Positions 9,420 through 18,070 are shown, counted from the first letter of the stretch. The stretch is DNA of 64,000 nucleotides from Azospirillum oryzae (GCF_900177515.1 NZ_FXAK01000007.1:434001-498000), one strand, 5' to 3'. Translations and numbers: made by a program. Notes: generated by a model from the sequence alone, not told the origin.

Positions 9420-9794
9420 TTAGCCGGCCGCCTCGTCCAGCCAGCGGTCGAGCGCGGTCAGGTCGACCGGGCGGGGCAGGATGGGAAAGGGCAGGTTTGG
9501 CATGCGCGGGCCGGTCATCAGGATGCGCGTCTGCGGATAGAGCATCGCCGCCAGCGCCGCGGCGCGGTCGCCCTCGTCGCCCTCATGGTCGAGCGGCAGC
9601 AGGGCCACGACCGGCGCTTCCGCCCCGATGAGGGTCAGGGCCTCCAGCGCATCGGCGGTCTGCGAGACCTGGAAGCCGCGCCCGGACAGATGGCCGGCCA
9701 GCGCCTCGCGCTGGATGCGGTCGGCATCGGCGACCACGGCGCGGCGCCCGCCGTACCCCGGCATCCGGATGTCCGCTTCGATGCTGAAAGCCAC
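9420..9794 (-). CDS. Degenerate response-regulator receiver domain protein
   Basis: 124-aa single-domain protein with a CheY-like pattern: acidic DADR near residues 23-26, hydrophobic strand PVVALLPLD near 60-68, ILMTGPR near 91-97 and ILPRPVD near 106-112. The residue aligned with the phospho-acceptor Asp appears to be Pro (LLPLD instead of LLDxx), and the conserved Lys before Pro is Arg, so normal phosphorylation is doubtful. Translation begins at a GTG (9794) preceded by an excellent GGAGGGGG six bases away, which decides the start. It converges tail-to-tail with the ECF41 gene. Output and partner are unknown. Confidence 0.7.
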   Translation of the reverse strand: MAFSIEADIRMPGYGGRRAVVADADRIQREALAGHLSGRGFQVSQTADALEALTLIGAEAPVVALLPLDHEGDEGDRAAALAAMLYPQTRILMTGPRMPNLPFPILPRPVDLTALDRWLDEAAG

Positions 9795-9870
9795 GTTCCC
9801 CCTCCGTCCATCATGTTTTTGTTATGGACGGAACGAGTATGCGGTTGGGTGGGCGGGTTGTAAACGGCCG

Positions 9871-10608
9871 CTACCTGTGGTTCGACCTTCGTCGAATACG
9901 GACCACTTCGCCCTTGTGCATCAGCGCCAGCATCGGCAGGTCGCTGGGATGGTTGCCATAACCCCAGGTGGCGGCGACCGGGCCGTTGCCGGCGATCCAG
10001 CCGGTCACCCGCTCCGCCTTGTCCAGGCGCACGCAGTTGGCGGTGCTGAGCCGGCCGGTCAGTTTGCCGTCCACCACCTCCATGCCCGTCGCCAGCAGGT
10101 CGTCCACCTCCAGCCCGCGCAGCAGCGCCGGCATGTAGAGGTCGAGCGCGCCGGTGGCGATCACCACGCGGCGGCCCTGCCGGCGATGCTCCTTCAGCAC
10201 GTCGAGCATGGGCTGGTGCCAGCGCACGCGCGGGACCATCCGCTCCGCCGCGGCCAGCGCGTCGGCCACCGGCAGGCCGCGCAGGGTGCGCTTCAGATAG
10301 ATCGCCTTGACCGAACCCGGAAAATCGCAACCCGGCCCGCGACCGCGGACATGGCGGTGCAGGGCCGAGCGGATGGCGTCGGCCAGCGCCAGGGCCGCGC
10401 GGCGCCGGCCGATCACCTCGCCGACGAACATCGGCAGGCTGTCGCCGTGGATCAGCGTCCCGTCGAAGTCGAAGAAGGCCACGCCGGCAGGGCCGAAGAC
10501 CGACGACTCGATAGCCGGCGAATCGGGAGCCATCGCCAGCAGCGGCGCGGGCGGCGTGAGGCTGGTCCGGGGCTCGATGCCGCGGGGCGGAACGGACGTC
10601 GTTTGCAT
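9871..10608 (-). CDS. HAD-superfamily (subfamily IB) hydrolase
   Basis: 245-aa phosphatase-type protein. Motif I is FFDFDGTLI with the nucleophile Asp47 and acid/base Asp49; motif II is VIATGA near 148-153; a Lys in RLDKAERV fits motif III; and GYGNHPSDLPML near 217-228 gives the metal-binding acid. A GDSLPMF stretch after motif I is typical of SerB-like IB phosphatases. The first 35 residues look disordered and the start could be downstream. Substrate unknown; phosphoserine or a lysophospholipid head group are typical for the subfamily. It is on the same strand as, and 120 bases after, a coiled-coil gene, with a small tandem repeat between. Confidence 0.85.
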   Translation of the reverse strand: MQTTSVPPRGIEPRTSLTPPAPLLAMAPDSPAIESSVFGPAGVAFFDFDGTLIHGDSLPMFVGEVIGRRRAALALADAIRSALHRHVRGRGPGCDFPGSVKAIYLKRTLRGLPVADALAAAERMVPRVRWHQPMLDVLKEHRRQGRRVVIATGALDLYMPALLRGLEVDDLLATGMEVVDGKLTGRLSTANCVRLDKAERVTGWIAGNGPVAATWGYGNHPSDLPMLALMHKGEVVRIRRRSNHR

Positions 10609-10660
10609 GACGATGGTTATCCGGCCGGTGCGGTGCGGCAGGCAAGGATTTTCAGGTCGG

Positions 10661-10694
10661 CCCAGTCAAGTCGCCCAGTCAAGTCGCCCAGTCA
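10661..10694. repeat. Tandem 13-bp repeat, 2.6 copies
   Basis: CCCAGTCAAGTCG at 10661-10673 and 10674-10686, then CCCAGTCA to 10694. It lies in the 5' region of the HAD gene. No function is visible. Confidence 0.85.
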
Positions 10695-10729
10695 CGGCGG
10701 CCTGGCCAAGTCGGTCCCGGCAAAGCCGA

Positions 10730-11095
10730 TCAATGCAGCATGGTGGGGCCGCAGGGCGCCTCGAAGAGCGGTCCCTCTTCCGACCCGTCCTCCGCGTCGT
10801 TGGATGCGAAGTCCGCTCCGGCGCTGTCGTCCACCTCTTCAAGCTGGGCGATCAGGTCGCCCGAGGCTTCCTCCAGCCCGGCCTTGACGGCGATCAGCAG
10901 GTTGATGATCTCGCCATTGTCCTGCTCCAGGCTGCGGACCCGCTCTTCCAGCCGGTCGATGCGGCGCATCAGCAGGTCGGACAGGCGGTCCAGCCGTTCG
11001 AGGACGGGGTCGGGACCCGGCCCGGCCGTGCTGGGCGGGCTTTCGGGCCGGGCGTCGGGGCGTTGATCCTGGCGGTTGTCGGGACGATCATCCAT
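10730..11095 (-). CDS. Small acidic coiled-coil protein
   Basis: 121-aa hypothetical protein from the ATG at 11095. Residues 1-30 are polar and Pro/Arg/Asp-rich, residues 32-90 form a heptad-like helix (LERLDRLSDLLMRRIDRLEE, RVRSLEQDNGEIINLLIAVK), and the tail is strongly acidic and ends CGPTMLH. There is no membrane segment. Start choice is uncertain because the Shine-Dalgarno is weak; an upstream in-frame start at 11182 exists. Function unknown; the shape suggests an oligomerising or scaffold protein. Confidence 0.65.
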   Translation of the reverse strand: MDDRPDNRQDQRPDARPESPPSTAGPGPDPVLERLDRLSDLLMRRIDRLEERVRSLEQDNGEIINLLIAVKAGLEEASGDLIAQLEEVDDSAGADFASNDAEDGSEEGPLFEAPCGPTMLH

Positions 11096-11290
11096 GGTGC
11101 GGCCGGTTCCGGTCAGTGAGGTTTGCTCCTCGCCTAACCTTGGGCCAGCGGCCGGCAAGGTCCAGCCCAACAGCCGATGCACCCCGCAAGCGATGGCCGC
11201 CTGATCCGCTCGTTCCGCGTGTGGAGATTCCGGGGAAGGACGATTCAGCCGGCACCCCTTGTGCGCATCGCCAGCAAGTTCCGTATACAG

Positions 11291-11722
11291 TTAAGACTCA
11301 GATTTATCGGTGCGGCGTTTGCGCGGAACACCGTACAGTTCCAACCGATGGCCGATGAGGTCATAGCCAAGCTCGCGGGCTATGCTTTCCTTCAGCCGTT
11401 CCATTTCATCGTTGGTGAACTCGATCACTTCACCCGAATCGACATCTATCAGATGGTGGTGATGATCGGTTCTGGTTTCTTCGTAGCGCGCGCGGCCGTC
11501 ACCGAAATCCAGCCGGTCGATGACATGCGCCTCCTCGAACAGCCGCATCGTGCGATAGACCGTGGCGATGGAAATGCGCGGATCGATGGCGGATGCACGG
11601 CGGTGCACTTCCTCCACATCGGGATGGTCCGTCGCCTCCGACAGCACGCGCGAGATCACGCGGCGCTGGTCGGTCATCTTCAATCCCTTCTTCACGCACA
11701 GTTCTTCAAGGCGCGAGGGCAT
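11291..11722 (-). CDS. fur: Ferric uptake regulator family protein (Fur, alphaproteobacterial type)
   Basis: 143-aa metal-dependent DNA-binding regulator. The winged helix spans about residues 5-82 (LKMTDQRRVISRVL, ISIATVYRTMRLFEE), followed by DFGDGRARYE, the metal-binding HHHH at 87-90 (canonical HHDH position), and EFTNDEMERL near 101-110. It lacks the Cys-X2-Cys zinc site after the His cluster, as in many alphaproteobacterial Fur/Mur proteins, and does not resemble Irr. The ATG at 11722 is chosen because AGGGG lies six bases before it; another ATG six bases earlier would sit on the Shine-Dalgarno. A sigma-70 promoter lies about 140 bases upstream. Iron or manganese sensing cannot be distinguished. 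Confidence 0.9.
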   Translation of the reverse strand: MPSRLEELCVKKGLKMTDQRRVISRVLSEATDHPDVEEVHRRASAIDPRISIATVYRTMRLFEEAHVIDRLDFGDGRARYEETRTDHHHHLIDVDSGEVIEFTNDEMERLKESIARELGYDLIGHRLELYGVPRKRRTDKSES

Positions 11723-12105
11723 GGACATCCCCTGTATTCCTGTCTTTGTTCGACGGGCGACGGTTCGCCCCTCCGGTCTCCCTGATCCCCGGGAACGCCA
11801 GCACCGAACGCCGACCGGATGTTCCATCCCGGCCGGCCATTCGCGGCACCCCGAATATCCGACCAATATACTGTGTTTCGGACGCATTCTCAAACACCCA
11901 CGCCCCCGCCGGACGGCCGAGCGGACGGGGTTTTCCCAGCCGAGGACATAATACTTTCAGACTATTGGCAGAAAGGGGCGGGCAGGCGGGGCGGAAACCA
12001 ATTGCTCATAATCCCCTGCTAGGTTTTGCCGGAACGTGCGTCGTGCAGTCCGGCACGGCGCCGCATCCGACATGACCATGCAGACGGGGAGGGGGAGGAG
12101 CCGCA
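11723..12105. other. Intergenic region fur - histidine kinase
   Basis: This 383-base divergent gap holds the fur promoter (11865-11893). I see no gene or RNA element. A short AT-rich stretch at 11946-11975 (ACATAATACTTTCAGACTAT) could contain the kinase promoter but has no well-spaced hexamers. Confidence 0.5.
11865..11893 (-). promoter_or_regulatory. Sigma-70 promoter of fur
   Basis: Read on the minus strand, TTGAGA (11893-11888) and TATATT (11870-11865) are separated by exactly 17 bases. The inferred fur leader is about 135 bases. The rest of the 380-base gap between fur and the histidine kinase shows no further gene; AT-rich stretches near 11950-11975 may hold the kinase promoter. Confidence 0.65.
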
Positions 12106-13359
12106 ATGACGCCATTCGACACCCGTCCCCCCGTCCCGCCTTCCGTCCTGACGAATCCGGCGGAGCTGCCCATGGACGAACCCGCCTTCACCGCCGCGGG
12201 GTTGGCCGTTCCGGTGCCGCCGCTGACCCGGGACCAGGAGTGCGCCGCCGCGCTTGCCCGCTTCCGGCGCCAGCCGGAGCTTGCCGCCCTGCCGGTGGTC
12301 GACGGCGACGGCCGCGTCGCCGGGCTGCTGGAACGTGGCCGCCTGCCGCCGGAGGGCGGAGGAGAGGGGGGCGGGGCAGACGGGGCCGGGGGAGACGGTT
12401 TCGGGCAACGGCTGGTCTCCGACGTGATGGACCCGCACCCGCTGCTGATCGACGAGGCGACCCCGCTGGCGGAGATCGGCCGGCAACTGGCCCGGCTGAA
12501 GCCGGCGGCGCTGGTGACCGGATTCCTGGTGGTGGAGCAGGGCCGCTATCTCGGCGTCGGCACGGTGACCGGGCTGATGGCGCGCTCGGCCGAACAGACG
12601 GAGCTGCGCGCCCGCCAGCTGGAGGAGGCGCGCCGGCAGGCCGAACAGGCGATCCGGGCCAAGACCGCCTTCCTCGCCAACATGAGCCACGAGATCCGCA
12701 CACCGCTGACCGCGATGATGGGCTTTGCCGAGCTGCTGGAGCAGGAGGTGCTGGGACCGCACGCCATCCCGCTCTATCGCGAATACGCCCGCGACATCGC
12801 CGAGAGCGGCCGGCACCTGATGGAACTCATCAACGACTTGCTCGACCTGTCCAAGGCCGACGCCGACCGGCTGGAGCTGGTGGACGGGACGGTGGACGTG
12901 GTGCGGGTGGCGATCGGCACGGCCCGGCTGCTGACCGAACGGGCATTGCGCCATGGCGTCAGCATCGCCACCGCGGTGCCGCTGGACCTGCCGCCGCTGC
13001 GCGCGGACGAGCGCAAGCTGCGCCAGATGCTGCTGAACCTGCTCTCCAACGCGGTGAAGTTCACGCCCAACGACGGGATCGTGACGCTCAGGGCCCGTGT
13101 GGCGGCGGACGGCGCCTTGTGGCTGTCGGTCCAGGACACCGGCATCGGCATGACCGGGGAGGAACTGGGCAAGGCGCTGGAGCCCTGGGGGCAGGTGGAC
13201 AGTGCGCTGGCCCGCAGCCAGATCGGCACCGGCCTGGGGCTGCCGCTGACCAAGCGGCTGATCGAACTGCATGGCGGCCGCCTGGACGTCGTCAGCCGCC
13301 GCGACGAAGGCACCACCATGTCGCTGGTCTTCCCGGCCAAGCGGGTGGGGCGGGGGTAG
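12106..13359 (+). CDS. Sensor histidine kinase with N-terminal CBS-like region
   Basis: 417-aa soluble histidine kinase. Residues 40-160 resemble paired CBS domains of the type seen before GGDEF/EAL modules (LPVVDGDGRVAGLLERG; SDVMDPHPLLIDEATPLAEI; LVVEQGRYLGVGTV), interrupted by a Gly-rich insert at 83-98. A coiled linker (161-187) leads to the HisKA domain with His195 in NMSHEIRTPL. The ATPase domain has the N box NLLSNAVKF at 311-319, DTGIGM at 344-349 and GTGLGL at 374-379. No transmembrane segment is present, so the signal is cytoplasmic, perhaps a nucleotide bound by the CBS region. The ATG at 12106 follows GGAGGAG. No response regulator gene is adjacent. Confidence 0.9.
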   Translation: MTPFDTRPPVPPSVLTNPAELPMDEPAFTAAGLAVPVPPLTRDQECAAALARFRRQPELAALPVVDGDGRVAGLLERGRLPPEGGGEGGGADGAGGDGFGQRLVSDVMDPHPLLIDEATPLAEIGRQLARLKPAALVTGFLVVEQGRYLGVGTVTGLMARSAEQTELRARQLEEARRQAEQAIRAKTAFLANMSHEIRTPLTAMMGFAELLEQEVLGPHAIPLYREYARDIAESGRHLMELINDLLDLSKADADRLELVDGTVDVVRVAIGTARLLTERALRHGVSIATAVPLDLPPLRADERKLRQMLLNLLSNAVKFTPNDGIVTLRARVAADGALWLSVQDTGIGMTGEELGKALEPWGQVDSALARSQIGTGLGLPLTKRLIELHGGRLDVVSRRDEGTTMSLVFPAKRVGRG

Positions 13360-13387
13360 AACGGAAAAGCCCCCTCATTCTAGATCG

Positions 13388-13541
13388 CCCTCTCCCGCCC
13401 CGGGAGAGGGAGGGGACCCGCCGAAGGCGGGGAGGGTGAGGGGTGATCCAAAAATCCCGAACCGCAGTGCTTCGTGCCCCACCCCTCACCCTTCCCATGC
13501 TCCGCATGGGCCCCTTCCCTCTCCCGGGGCGGGAGAGGGAA
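13388..13541. repeat. Palindromic intergenic element, copy A
   Basis: A near-perfect inverted repeat lies between two converging genes (histidine kinase and htpG). The outer arms CCCTCTCCCGCCCCGGGAGA (from 13388) and CCTCTCCCGGGGCGGGAGAG (to about 13538) match with one insertion, and inner parts GGAGGGTGAGGGG and CCCCTCACCC pair too. It could fold in RNA from either strand and act as a two-way terminator. Related elements occur at 24845, 29024 and 55601. Confidence 0.8.
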
Positions 13542-13562
13542 GCCGTTGCGAGGCGGAGAGTC

Positions 13563-15443
13563 CTACGCCAGCCCCTTCTCCATCGCGCTCGCCAGACGGC
13601 GGGCGAAGGCGGCGGGGTCGGGCAGGGCCTCGCCCTCGACGATGCGGGCCTGATCCAGCAGCAGCCAGGCCGCGTCCTCCAGCGCGTCGGTGGCGCCGGT
13701 GCCCTTGGCCCGTTCGGCCAGACGCTTGATCAGGGCGTGGGACGGGTTGATCTCCAGGATGCGCTTGCCGACCTCGCCGTTCAGCTGCTTGTGCTGCTTC
13801 AGCAGGCGTTCGAGATGCATGTCCATGTCGTTGTCGTCGGCGACCAGACAGACGGCGCTGTCGGTCAGGCGTTCGGACTTGCGTACATCCTTCACCGCGT
13901 CGGACAGGGTCAGCTTCAGCAGGGCCAGCAGATCGGTCAGCTCGCCCTCCGGCGTCTTCTCCTCCGGCTTCTCGGCCTCTTCGCCCTTGATCTTGCCGAG
14001 ATCGGCGCCGCCGCGGGTCACCGACTTGAACGGCTTGCCGTCATAGACGCCGACCGACGGCATCCAGAACTCGTCCACCGGGTCGGTCAGCAGCAGGACC
14101 TCGACGCCCTTGGCCTTGAAGCCTTCCAACTGCGGGCTGCGCAGCAGGGTGTCGATGTCGTCGCCGCTGATGGTGTAGATGGCGTCCTGGCCCTCCTTCA
14201 TGCGGGCGACATACTGCTCCAGCGAGACCAGCTCCTCGCCGGCGGTGGTGCGGAAGCGCAGCAGCTTCAGCAACTCGTCCCGGTGCTCGTAATCCTCATA
14301 GAGGCCTTCCTTCAGCACCGCGCCGAAGTTTTCCCAGAACGTGTCGTATTCGGCCGCGTTCTCGCTGTCCTTGGCCTTCTTCGACAGTTCCGACAGGACG
14401 CGCCGCGTGATGCCGGCCTTGATCTTGGCCAGCATCGGGTTGTGCTGCAGCATCTCGCGGCTGATGTTCAGCGGCAGATCCTCGCTGTCGACCACGCCGC
14501 GCAGGAAACGCAGATAGGGCGGGATCAGCCCTTCCGCCGCGTCGGTGATGAAGACGCGCTTGACGTACAGCTTCACCCGGTGGGCGCGCTTGGGGTCGAA
14601 CAGGTCGAAGGGCTTGGTCGAGGGGACGTAGAGCAGGTTGGTGTATTCCAGCGCCCCTTCGGCCCGCCAGTGCAGGGTCAGCCACGGATCGTCGAAGGCG
14701 TGGCCGACATGGTGGTAGAATTCCTTGTACTGGTCGGCGGTGATCTCCGACTTCGACCGGGTCCACAGGGCCGACGCGCTGTTCAGCGCCTTGGCGTCCT
14801 CGCCCTCGCCGAACAGGATCGGAATGGCGATGTGGTCGGAGTACTTGCGGACGATGCCGCCGAGCCGCGCCTCGTCGAGATACTCGTCGTCGCCTTCGCG
14901 CAGGTGCAGGACGATCTGCGTGCCGCGCGGCAGGCCGTCGGTCTCGGCGATGGTGAACTCGCCCTTGCCGTCGGATTCCCAGCGCCAGCCCTGGGTTTCG
15001 CCGGCCTTGCGGGTCAGCACGGTGACCTTGTCGGCGGCCATGAAGGCGGAATAGAAGCCGACGCCGAACTGGCCGATCAGGTTGACGTCCTTCTTGCCGT
15101 CACCCTTCTCCGCACCTTCCAGCGACTTCATGAAGGCGGCGGTGCCGGAGCGGGCGATGGTACCGAGATTCTCGACCAGATCCTCGCGGTTCATGCCGAT
15201 GCCGTTGTCGGCGACGGTCAGGGTCCGCGCGTCCTTGTCGACCAGCAGGCGGACCTTGAGGTTCGGATCATCGGCCGAGAGTTCGGGCTGGGTCAGGGCC
15301 GCATAGCGCAGGCGGTCGCAGGCGTCCGACGCGTTGGAGACCAGTTCGCGCAGGAACACTTCCTTCTCGCTGTAGAGCGAGTGGGCGACGATGTCGAGCA
15401 GACGGCTGACCTCGGCTTGAAAACTGAGCCGTTCCTCGGTCAT
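13563..15443 (-). CDS. htpG: Molecular chaperone HtpG (Hsp90)
   Basis: 626-aa ATP-dependent Hsp90 chaperone of the cytoplasm, of standard bacterial length. The GHKL ATPase signatures are visible: LRELVSNASDACDRLRY near residues 28-44, DNGIGM near 80-85, GTIARSGT near 95-102 and GQFGVGFYSAF near 125-135. The middle domain includes YVKRVFIT and LPLNISREMLQ. The ATG at 15443 follows GAAGGTG; longer readings add a sequence with no Hsp90 similarity. An alphaproteobacterial heat-shock-type promoter overlapping an inverted repeat lies 45-75 bases upstream, which fits RpoH control. Confidence 0.97.
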   Translation of the reverse strand: MTEERLSFQAEVSRLLDIVAHSLYSEKEVFLRELVSNASDACDRLRYAALTQPELSADDPNLKVRLLVDKDARTLTVADNGIGMNREDLVENLGTIARSGTAAFMKSLEGAEKGDGKKDVNLIGQFGVGFYSAFMAADKVTVLTRKAGETQGWRWESDGKGEFTIAETDGLPRGTQIVLHLREGDDEYLDEARLGGIVRKYSDHIAIPILFGEGEDAKALNSASALWTRSKSEITADQYKEFYHHVGHAFDDPWLTLHWRAEGALEYTNLLYVPSTKPFDLFDPKRAHRVKLYVKRVFITDAAEGLIPPYLRFLRGVVDSEDLPLNISREMLQHNPMLAKIKAGITRRVLSELSKKAKDSENAAEYDTFWENFGAVLKEGLYEDYEHRDELLKLLRFRTTAGEELVSLEQYVARMKEGQDAIYTISGDDIDTLLRSPQLEGFKAKGVEVLLLTDPVDEFWMPSVGVYDGKPFKSVTRGGADLGKIKGEEAEKPEEKTPEGELTDLLALLKLTLSDAVKDVRKSERLTDSAVCLVADDNDMDMHLERLLKQHKQLNGEVGKRILEINPSHALIKRLAERAKGTGATDALEDAAWLLLDQARIVEGEALPDPAAFARRLASAMEKGLA

Positions 15444-15486
15444 GGGGGCACCTTCGTTGGTTTTGCACAGGTGGGCGTCAAGACGG

Positions 15487-15519
15487 CGGAGATATGTGAA
15501 AGCGTCTCCGCCGTTCAAG
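15487..15519 (-). promoter_or_regulatory. Candidate RpoH heat-shock promoter of htpG
   Basis: On the minus strand CTTGAA (15519-15514) is followed after 17 bases by CATATCTCCG (15496-15487), which matches the alphaproteobacterial heat-shock -10 CYTATNTNNG at all but one position. The same stretch contains a perfect inverted repeat, ACGGCGGAGA at 15483-15492 and TCTCCGCCGT at 15505-15514, that overlaps both promoter elements. Confidence 0.5.
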
Positions 15520-15594
15520 AGGCTTGTGGCGTGCAACCGCGGGAGGTGTGCGGTCAGGTGTCGCGGTGGAGGGCGCCGCGCCCGACGCTCCCCC

Positions 15595-17220
15595 TTACTT
15601 CTTCTTCTTCGGCTGCTCCGCCGGAGCCGGTTCGCCGCCGCCGGCCAGCAGCGGGGTCATGTCGGCGCCGTTCAGCAGGAGCTGGCCAGCCTCCGTCACC
15701 TCGAACTTGTAGGTGCGGATGTCGGCGCCGGTGTCGTCCTTGCCGGCCTGGCCCATGGCCTGGACCATCGCCAGACCGCCCAGCAGATCCTGGGTCTCCT
15801 TGTCGGGCTTGGCGCCCGGGGCCGGCTGCATCGCCTTCACCGCGGCGTCGATGCCGCGCAGCAGGACGGTGGCGCCGCCGGTGACGCCGAAGGCGGCCTG
15901 GGTGGCGACCTTGACCGCGCCGGTGGCGGTACCGGCGGTCGCCGGGGTGTCGAGGTTCAGCGCGTCGATCCGCAGTTCCGTCCCGGCCTCGCCCATCGCG
16001 GCCATCGCCTGCTGCATGACGACGTCGGAGGACGGCGGCGGCGGGGCCTTGGTCTTGGCGCCCTTCTTCGGCTGGGCCTCTTCCGCCTCGGCGGCCTTGG
16101 CCAGCTCGGTGAAGGCCTTCCACAGGGCGCTGTTCGGCAGCTTGGCGACCGACAGCTTGACCTCGAAAGCGCGCGGGGTGAAGGCTTCGGGGGCCGGCGA
16201 CGGCGTCATGGCGAAGTCGCGCGCCTCGATGCCCATGCTGACGGTGGATTGCGCCTGGTCGAGGTCGGTCAGGCCGCTGCGGAAGGCGAGCTGGCCCAGC
16301 GTCACCGTGGTCCCGTCCTCCGGATTGACGACGGACAGGTTGGACAGGCGCATGGCGCCGCTGACGCCGCCGAAGATGCCCTGCAGCTTCGGCAGCAGCT
16401 CGGCGCTGGTCGGGGTGGTCCCCTTGGCGGCGGTCTGTTCCGACAGCTTCTGCAGCGCGCTGACCTTGGTCAGGTCGACGCGGGTGTAGGTGGCCTCGGC
16501 GGTGACGCCGCCGATCTTCACCAGCTCCTTGTTCTTGTCGTCCTTCACCGACAGGCCGCCGAAGGCGAAGGCGGCCGGGCCGCTCCACAGGGTGGCGCCG
16601 GCGGTCCCGGCCTCCGGCTTCAGGTCCTGGACCATGGTCATGGAGGCGACGGAGATCTTGCCCTTGCCGTCGGCGGCGCTGACCGCGATGTCGTTGTAGG
16701 CGGCATCGACCGCCAGCAGAGTCTCCAGCGCGCCCGACCAGGTGCTGGTGAAGGACTGCTTGCCGATGGAGATGGTGGCGGCGTCGACATACTCGTCGTT
16801 GTCGTCGAGGTTCTGCACCTTGATCGCGCTGGGCAGCGTGATCGACACGCCATACTGGCCGTCGTCCTTCGGCGTCACCGACAGCAGCACGGTGCCGATG
16901 TCGAACAGCGTGCCTTCGGCATCCTCGGCCGACAGGCGGGGCAGGGCGACGTCGTAATGGTCGCCGGCCGGCTTGACGGTCGGCTCGCCCTGCCATTCGA
17001 AGCCGACGCCCTCGCCATCCTCGCTGGGCGGCGGGAACCAGCGGGGCAGATCCTTCTTCAGCGAGGCGGCGAGCGCCTTGGCCCCGGCATCGTCGACGGC
17101 CGGAGCGGCCTGGACGGGCGACCAGCCGGCCACCAGCGCCAGCATGCCGCCGGCGATCAGGGCGGGCCTCAGGGAACGGACCGGCAGGGCCGGGACGGGC
17201 GAAAGACGGCTGAGACGCAT
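15595..17220 (-). CDS. Exported hypothetical protein, 541 aa
   Basis: Unrecognised secreted protein. The start at 17220 gives a basic n-region and a signal peptide ending near residue 38 (ALIAGGMLALVAGWSPVQAA). The mature part is long, polar and beta-rich, with repeated FEW/LSV/ISV strands and phrases such as YGVSITLPSAIKVQNLDDND and TYKFEVTEAGQLLLNG at the end, recalling the long beta-sheet proteins that line the periplasm (AsmA or DUF945-like), but I cannot place it in a family. A Lys/Pro-rich insert near 385-400 and a KKKK terminus are basic. It is on the same strand as htpG but 150 bases upstream, probably a separate unit. Confidence 0.75.
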   Translation of the reverse strand: MRLSRLSPVPALPVRSLRPALIAGGMLALVAGWSPVQAAPAVDDAGAKALAASLKKDLPRWFPPPSEDGEGVGFEWQGEPTVKPAGDHYDVALPRLSAEDAEGTLFDIGTVLLSVTPKDDGQYGVSITLPSAIKVQNLDDNDEYVDAATISIGKQSFTSTWSGALETLLAVDAAYNDIAVSAADGKGKISVASMTMVQDLKPEAGTAGATLWSGPAAFAFGGLSVKDDKNKELVKIGGVTAEATYTRVDLTKVSALQKLSEQTAAKGTTPTSAELLPKLQGIFGGVSGAMRLSNLSVVNPEDGTTVTLGQLAFRSGLTDLDQAQSTVSMGIEARDFAMTPSPAPEAFTPRAFEVKLSVAKLPNSALWKAFTELAKAAEAEEAQPKKGAKTKAPPPPSSDVVMQQAMAAMGEAGTELRIDALNLDTPATAGTATGAVKVATQAAFGVTGGATVLLRGIDAAVKAMQPAPGAKPDKETQDLLGGLAMVQAMGQAGKDDTGADIRTYKFEVTEAGQLLLNGADMTPLLAGGGEPAPAEQPKKKK

Positions 17221-17313
17221 CGAGGAACTTCTCCCGGGTACGATTTGGGAGCACGTTAAGCTTGATACGCGAGGCCGGTCCATGCCTCTGATGAGTCGAA
17301 TCTCAAGAGGCGG

Positions 17314-17982
17314 TTAAAAATCCAGGTCGGCGTAGTGCTTCGGCGGCGGGCAGCCGGTGATGTTGTCGGCCAGCAGCGCGCGGAAGCTGGGGCGCGACTT
17401 GATCCGGGCGTACCAGTCCTTGGCCTCCGGACTGCGGTCCCACGGCACGTTGTCGATATAGTCCAGGCAGGACAGCTGCGCCGCGGCGGCGATGTCGGCC
17501 AGGGTGAAGACCGATCCGGCCAGCCACGGCCGGCGTTCCGACAGGAAGGCGATGTAGTCGAGATGATAGGTGACGTTGGCCAGCCCGGCGCGAATCGCCG
17601 GGGCGAAGGGATGGCCCTGGCCGGACAGCCGCTTGATCAGCTTCTCGCCCACCAGATTCTCGGTCACCTCGCGGTCGAACTTGTTCAGGAACCAGTCGGC
17701 GACCCGCCGCACCTCGGCCCGCGCCGCGATCTCGCGCGGCAGCAGGGGGGTGTCGGGATAGGCCTCCTCCAGATATTCGATCACGGCGAGGCCGCCGGCG
17801 ACGACCGTCCCGTCCTCCTCCACCAGAACCGGAACCTCGGCGGCCGGGTTCAGCTTCAGGAAGTCGGTGCGCCGTTCCCATGGCCTTTCGACCACGGGTT
17901 CGAAGGGCAGGGCCTTCTCGGCGAGCATCACGCGCGCGGTGCGCGACAGGGCGTGGATCGGGTGGTGGTACAGGGTTCGCAT
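17314..17982 (-). CDS. Glutathione S-transferase-like protein, possible FzlA
   Basis: 222-aa GST-fold protein: thioredoxin-like N-domain (TLYHHPIHALSRTARVMLAE, NPAAEVPVLVEEDG, AVIEYLEEAYP) and helical C-domain (LADIAAAAQLSCLDYIDNV). The extreme C-terminus PPPKHYADLDF is unusual for catalytic GSTs. From memory, the FtsZ-associated protein FzlA of alphaproteobacteria is a GST relative with a conserved C-terminal tail of this kind, so a cell-division role is a reasonable guess. No Ser/Tyr catalytic residue is obvious beyond Ser13. It is transcribed toward the 541-aa exported gene and follows a GNAT gene on the same strand. Confidence 0.85.
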   Translation of the reverse strand: MRTLYHHPIHALSRTARVMLAEKALPFEPVVERPWERRTDFLKLNPAAEVPVLVEEDGTVVAGGLAVIEYLEEAYPDTPLLPREIAARAEVRRVADWFLNKFDREVTENLVGEKLIKRLSGQGHPFAPAIRAGLANVTYHLDYIAFLSERRPWLAGSVFTLADIAAAAQLSCLDYIDNVPWDRSPEAKDWYARIKSRPSFRALLADNITGCPPPKHYADLDF

Positions 17983-18070
17983 GGCGGCGGGACTTTACCG
18001 CAACGCCGCAAAGGAAAACAGCCTGCGCATATGCGCCCGAAGGTCTCGTTCGGGGAGGTTTTGCGGCACT

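Noticed and set aside
11291-11722. Calling the Fur-family gene irr
   Set aside because: The sequence has the Fur/Mur arrangement (DHHHHLIDV, RLELYGVP) and lacks the Irr-specific haem motif and HHH-F pattern.
13443-15884. 813-codon plus-strand frame opposite htpG
   Set aside because: Antisense to a textbook HtpG; composition (Gln/Leu/Gly/Val-rich) is typical of GC-driven shadow frames.
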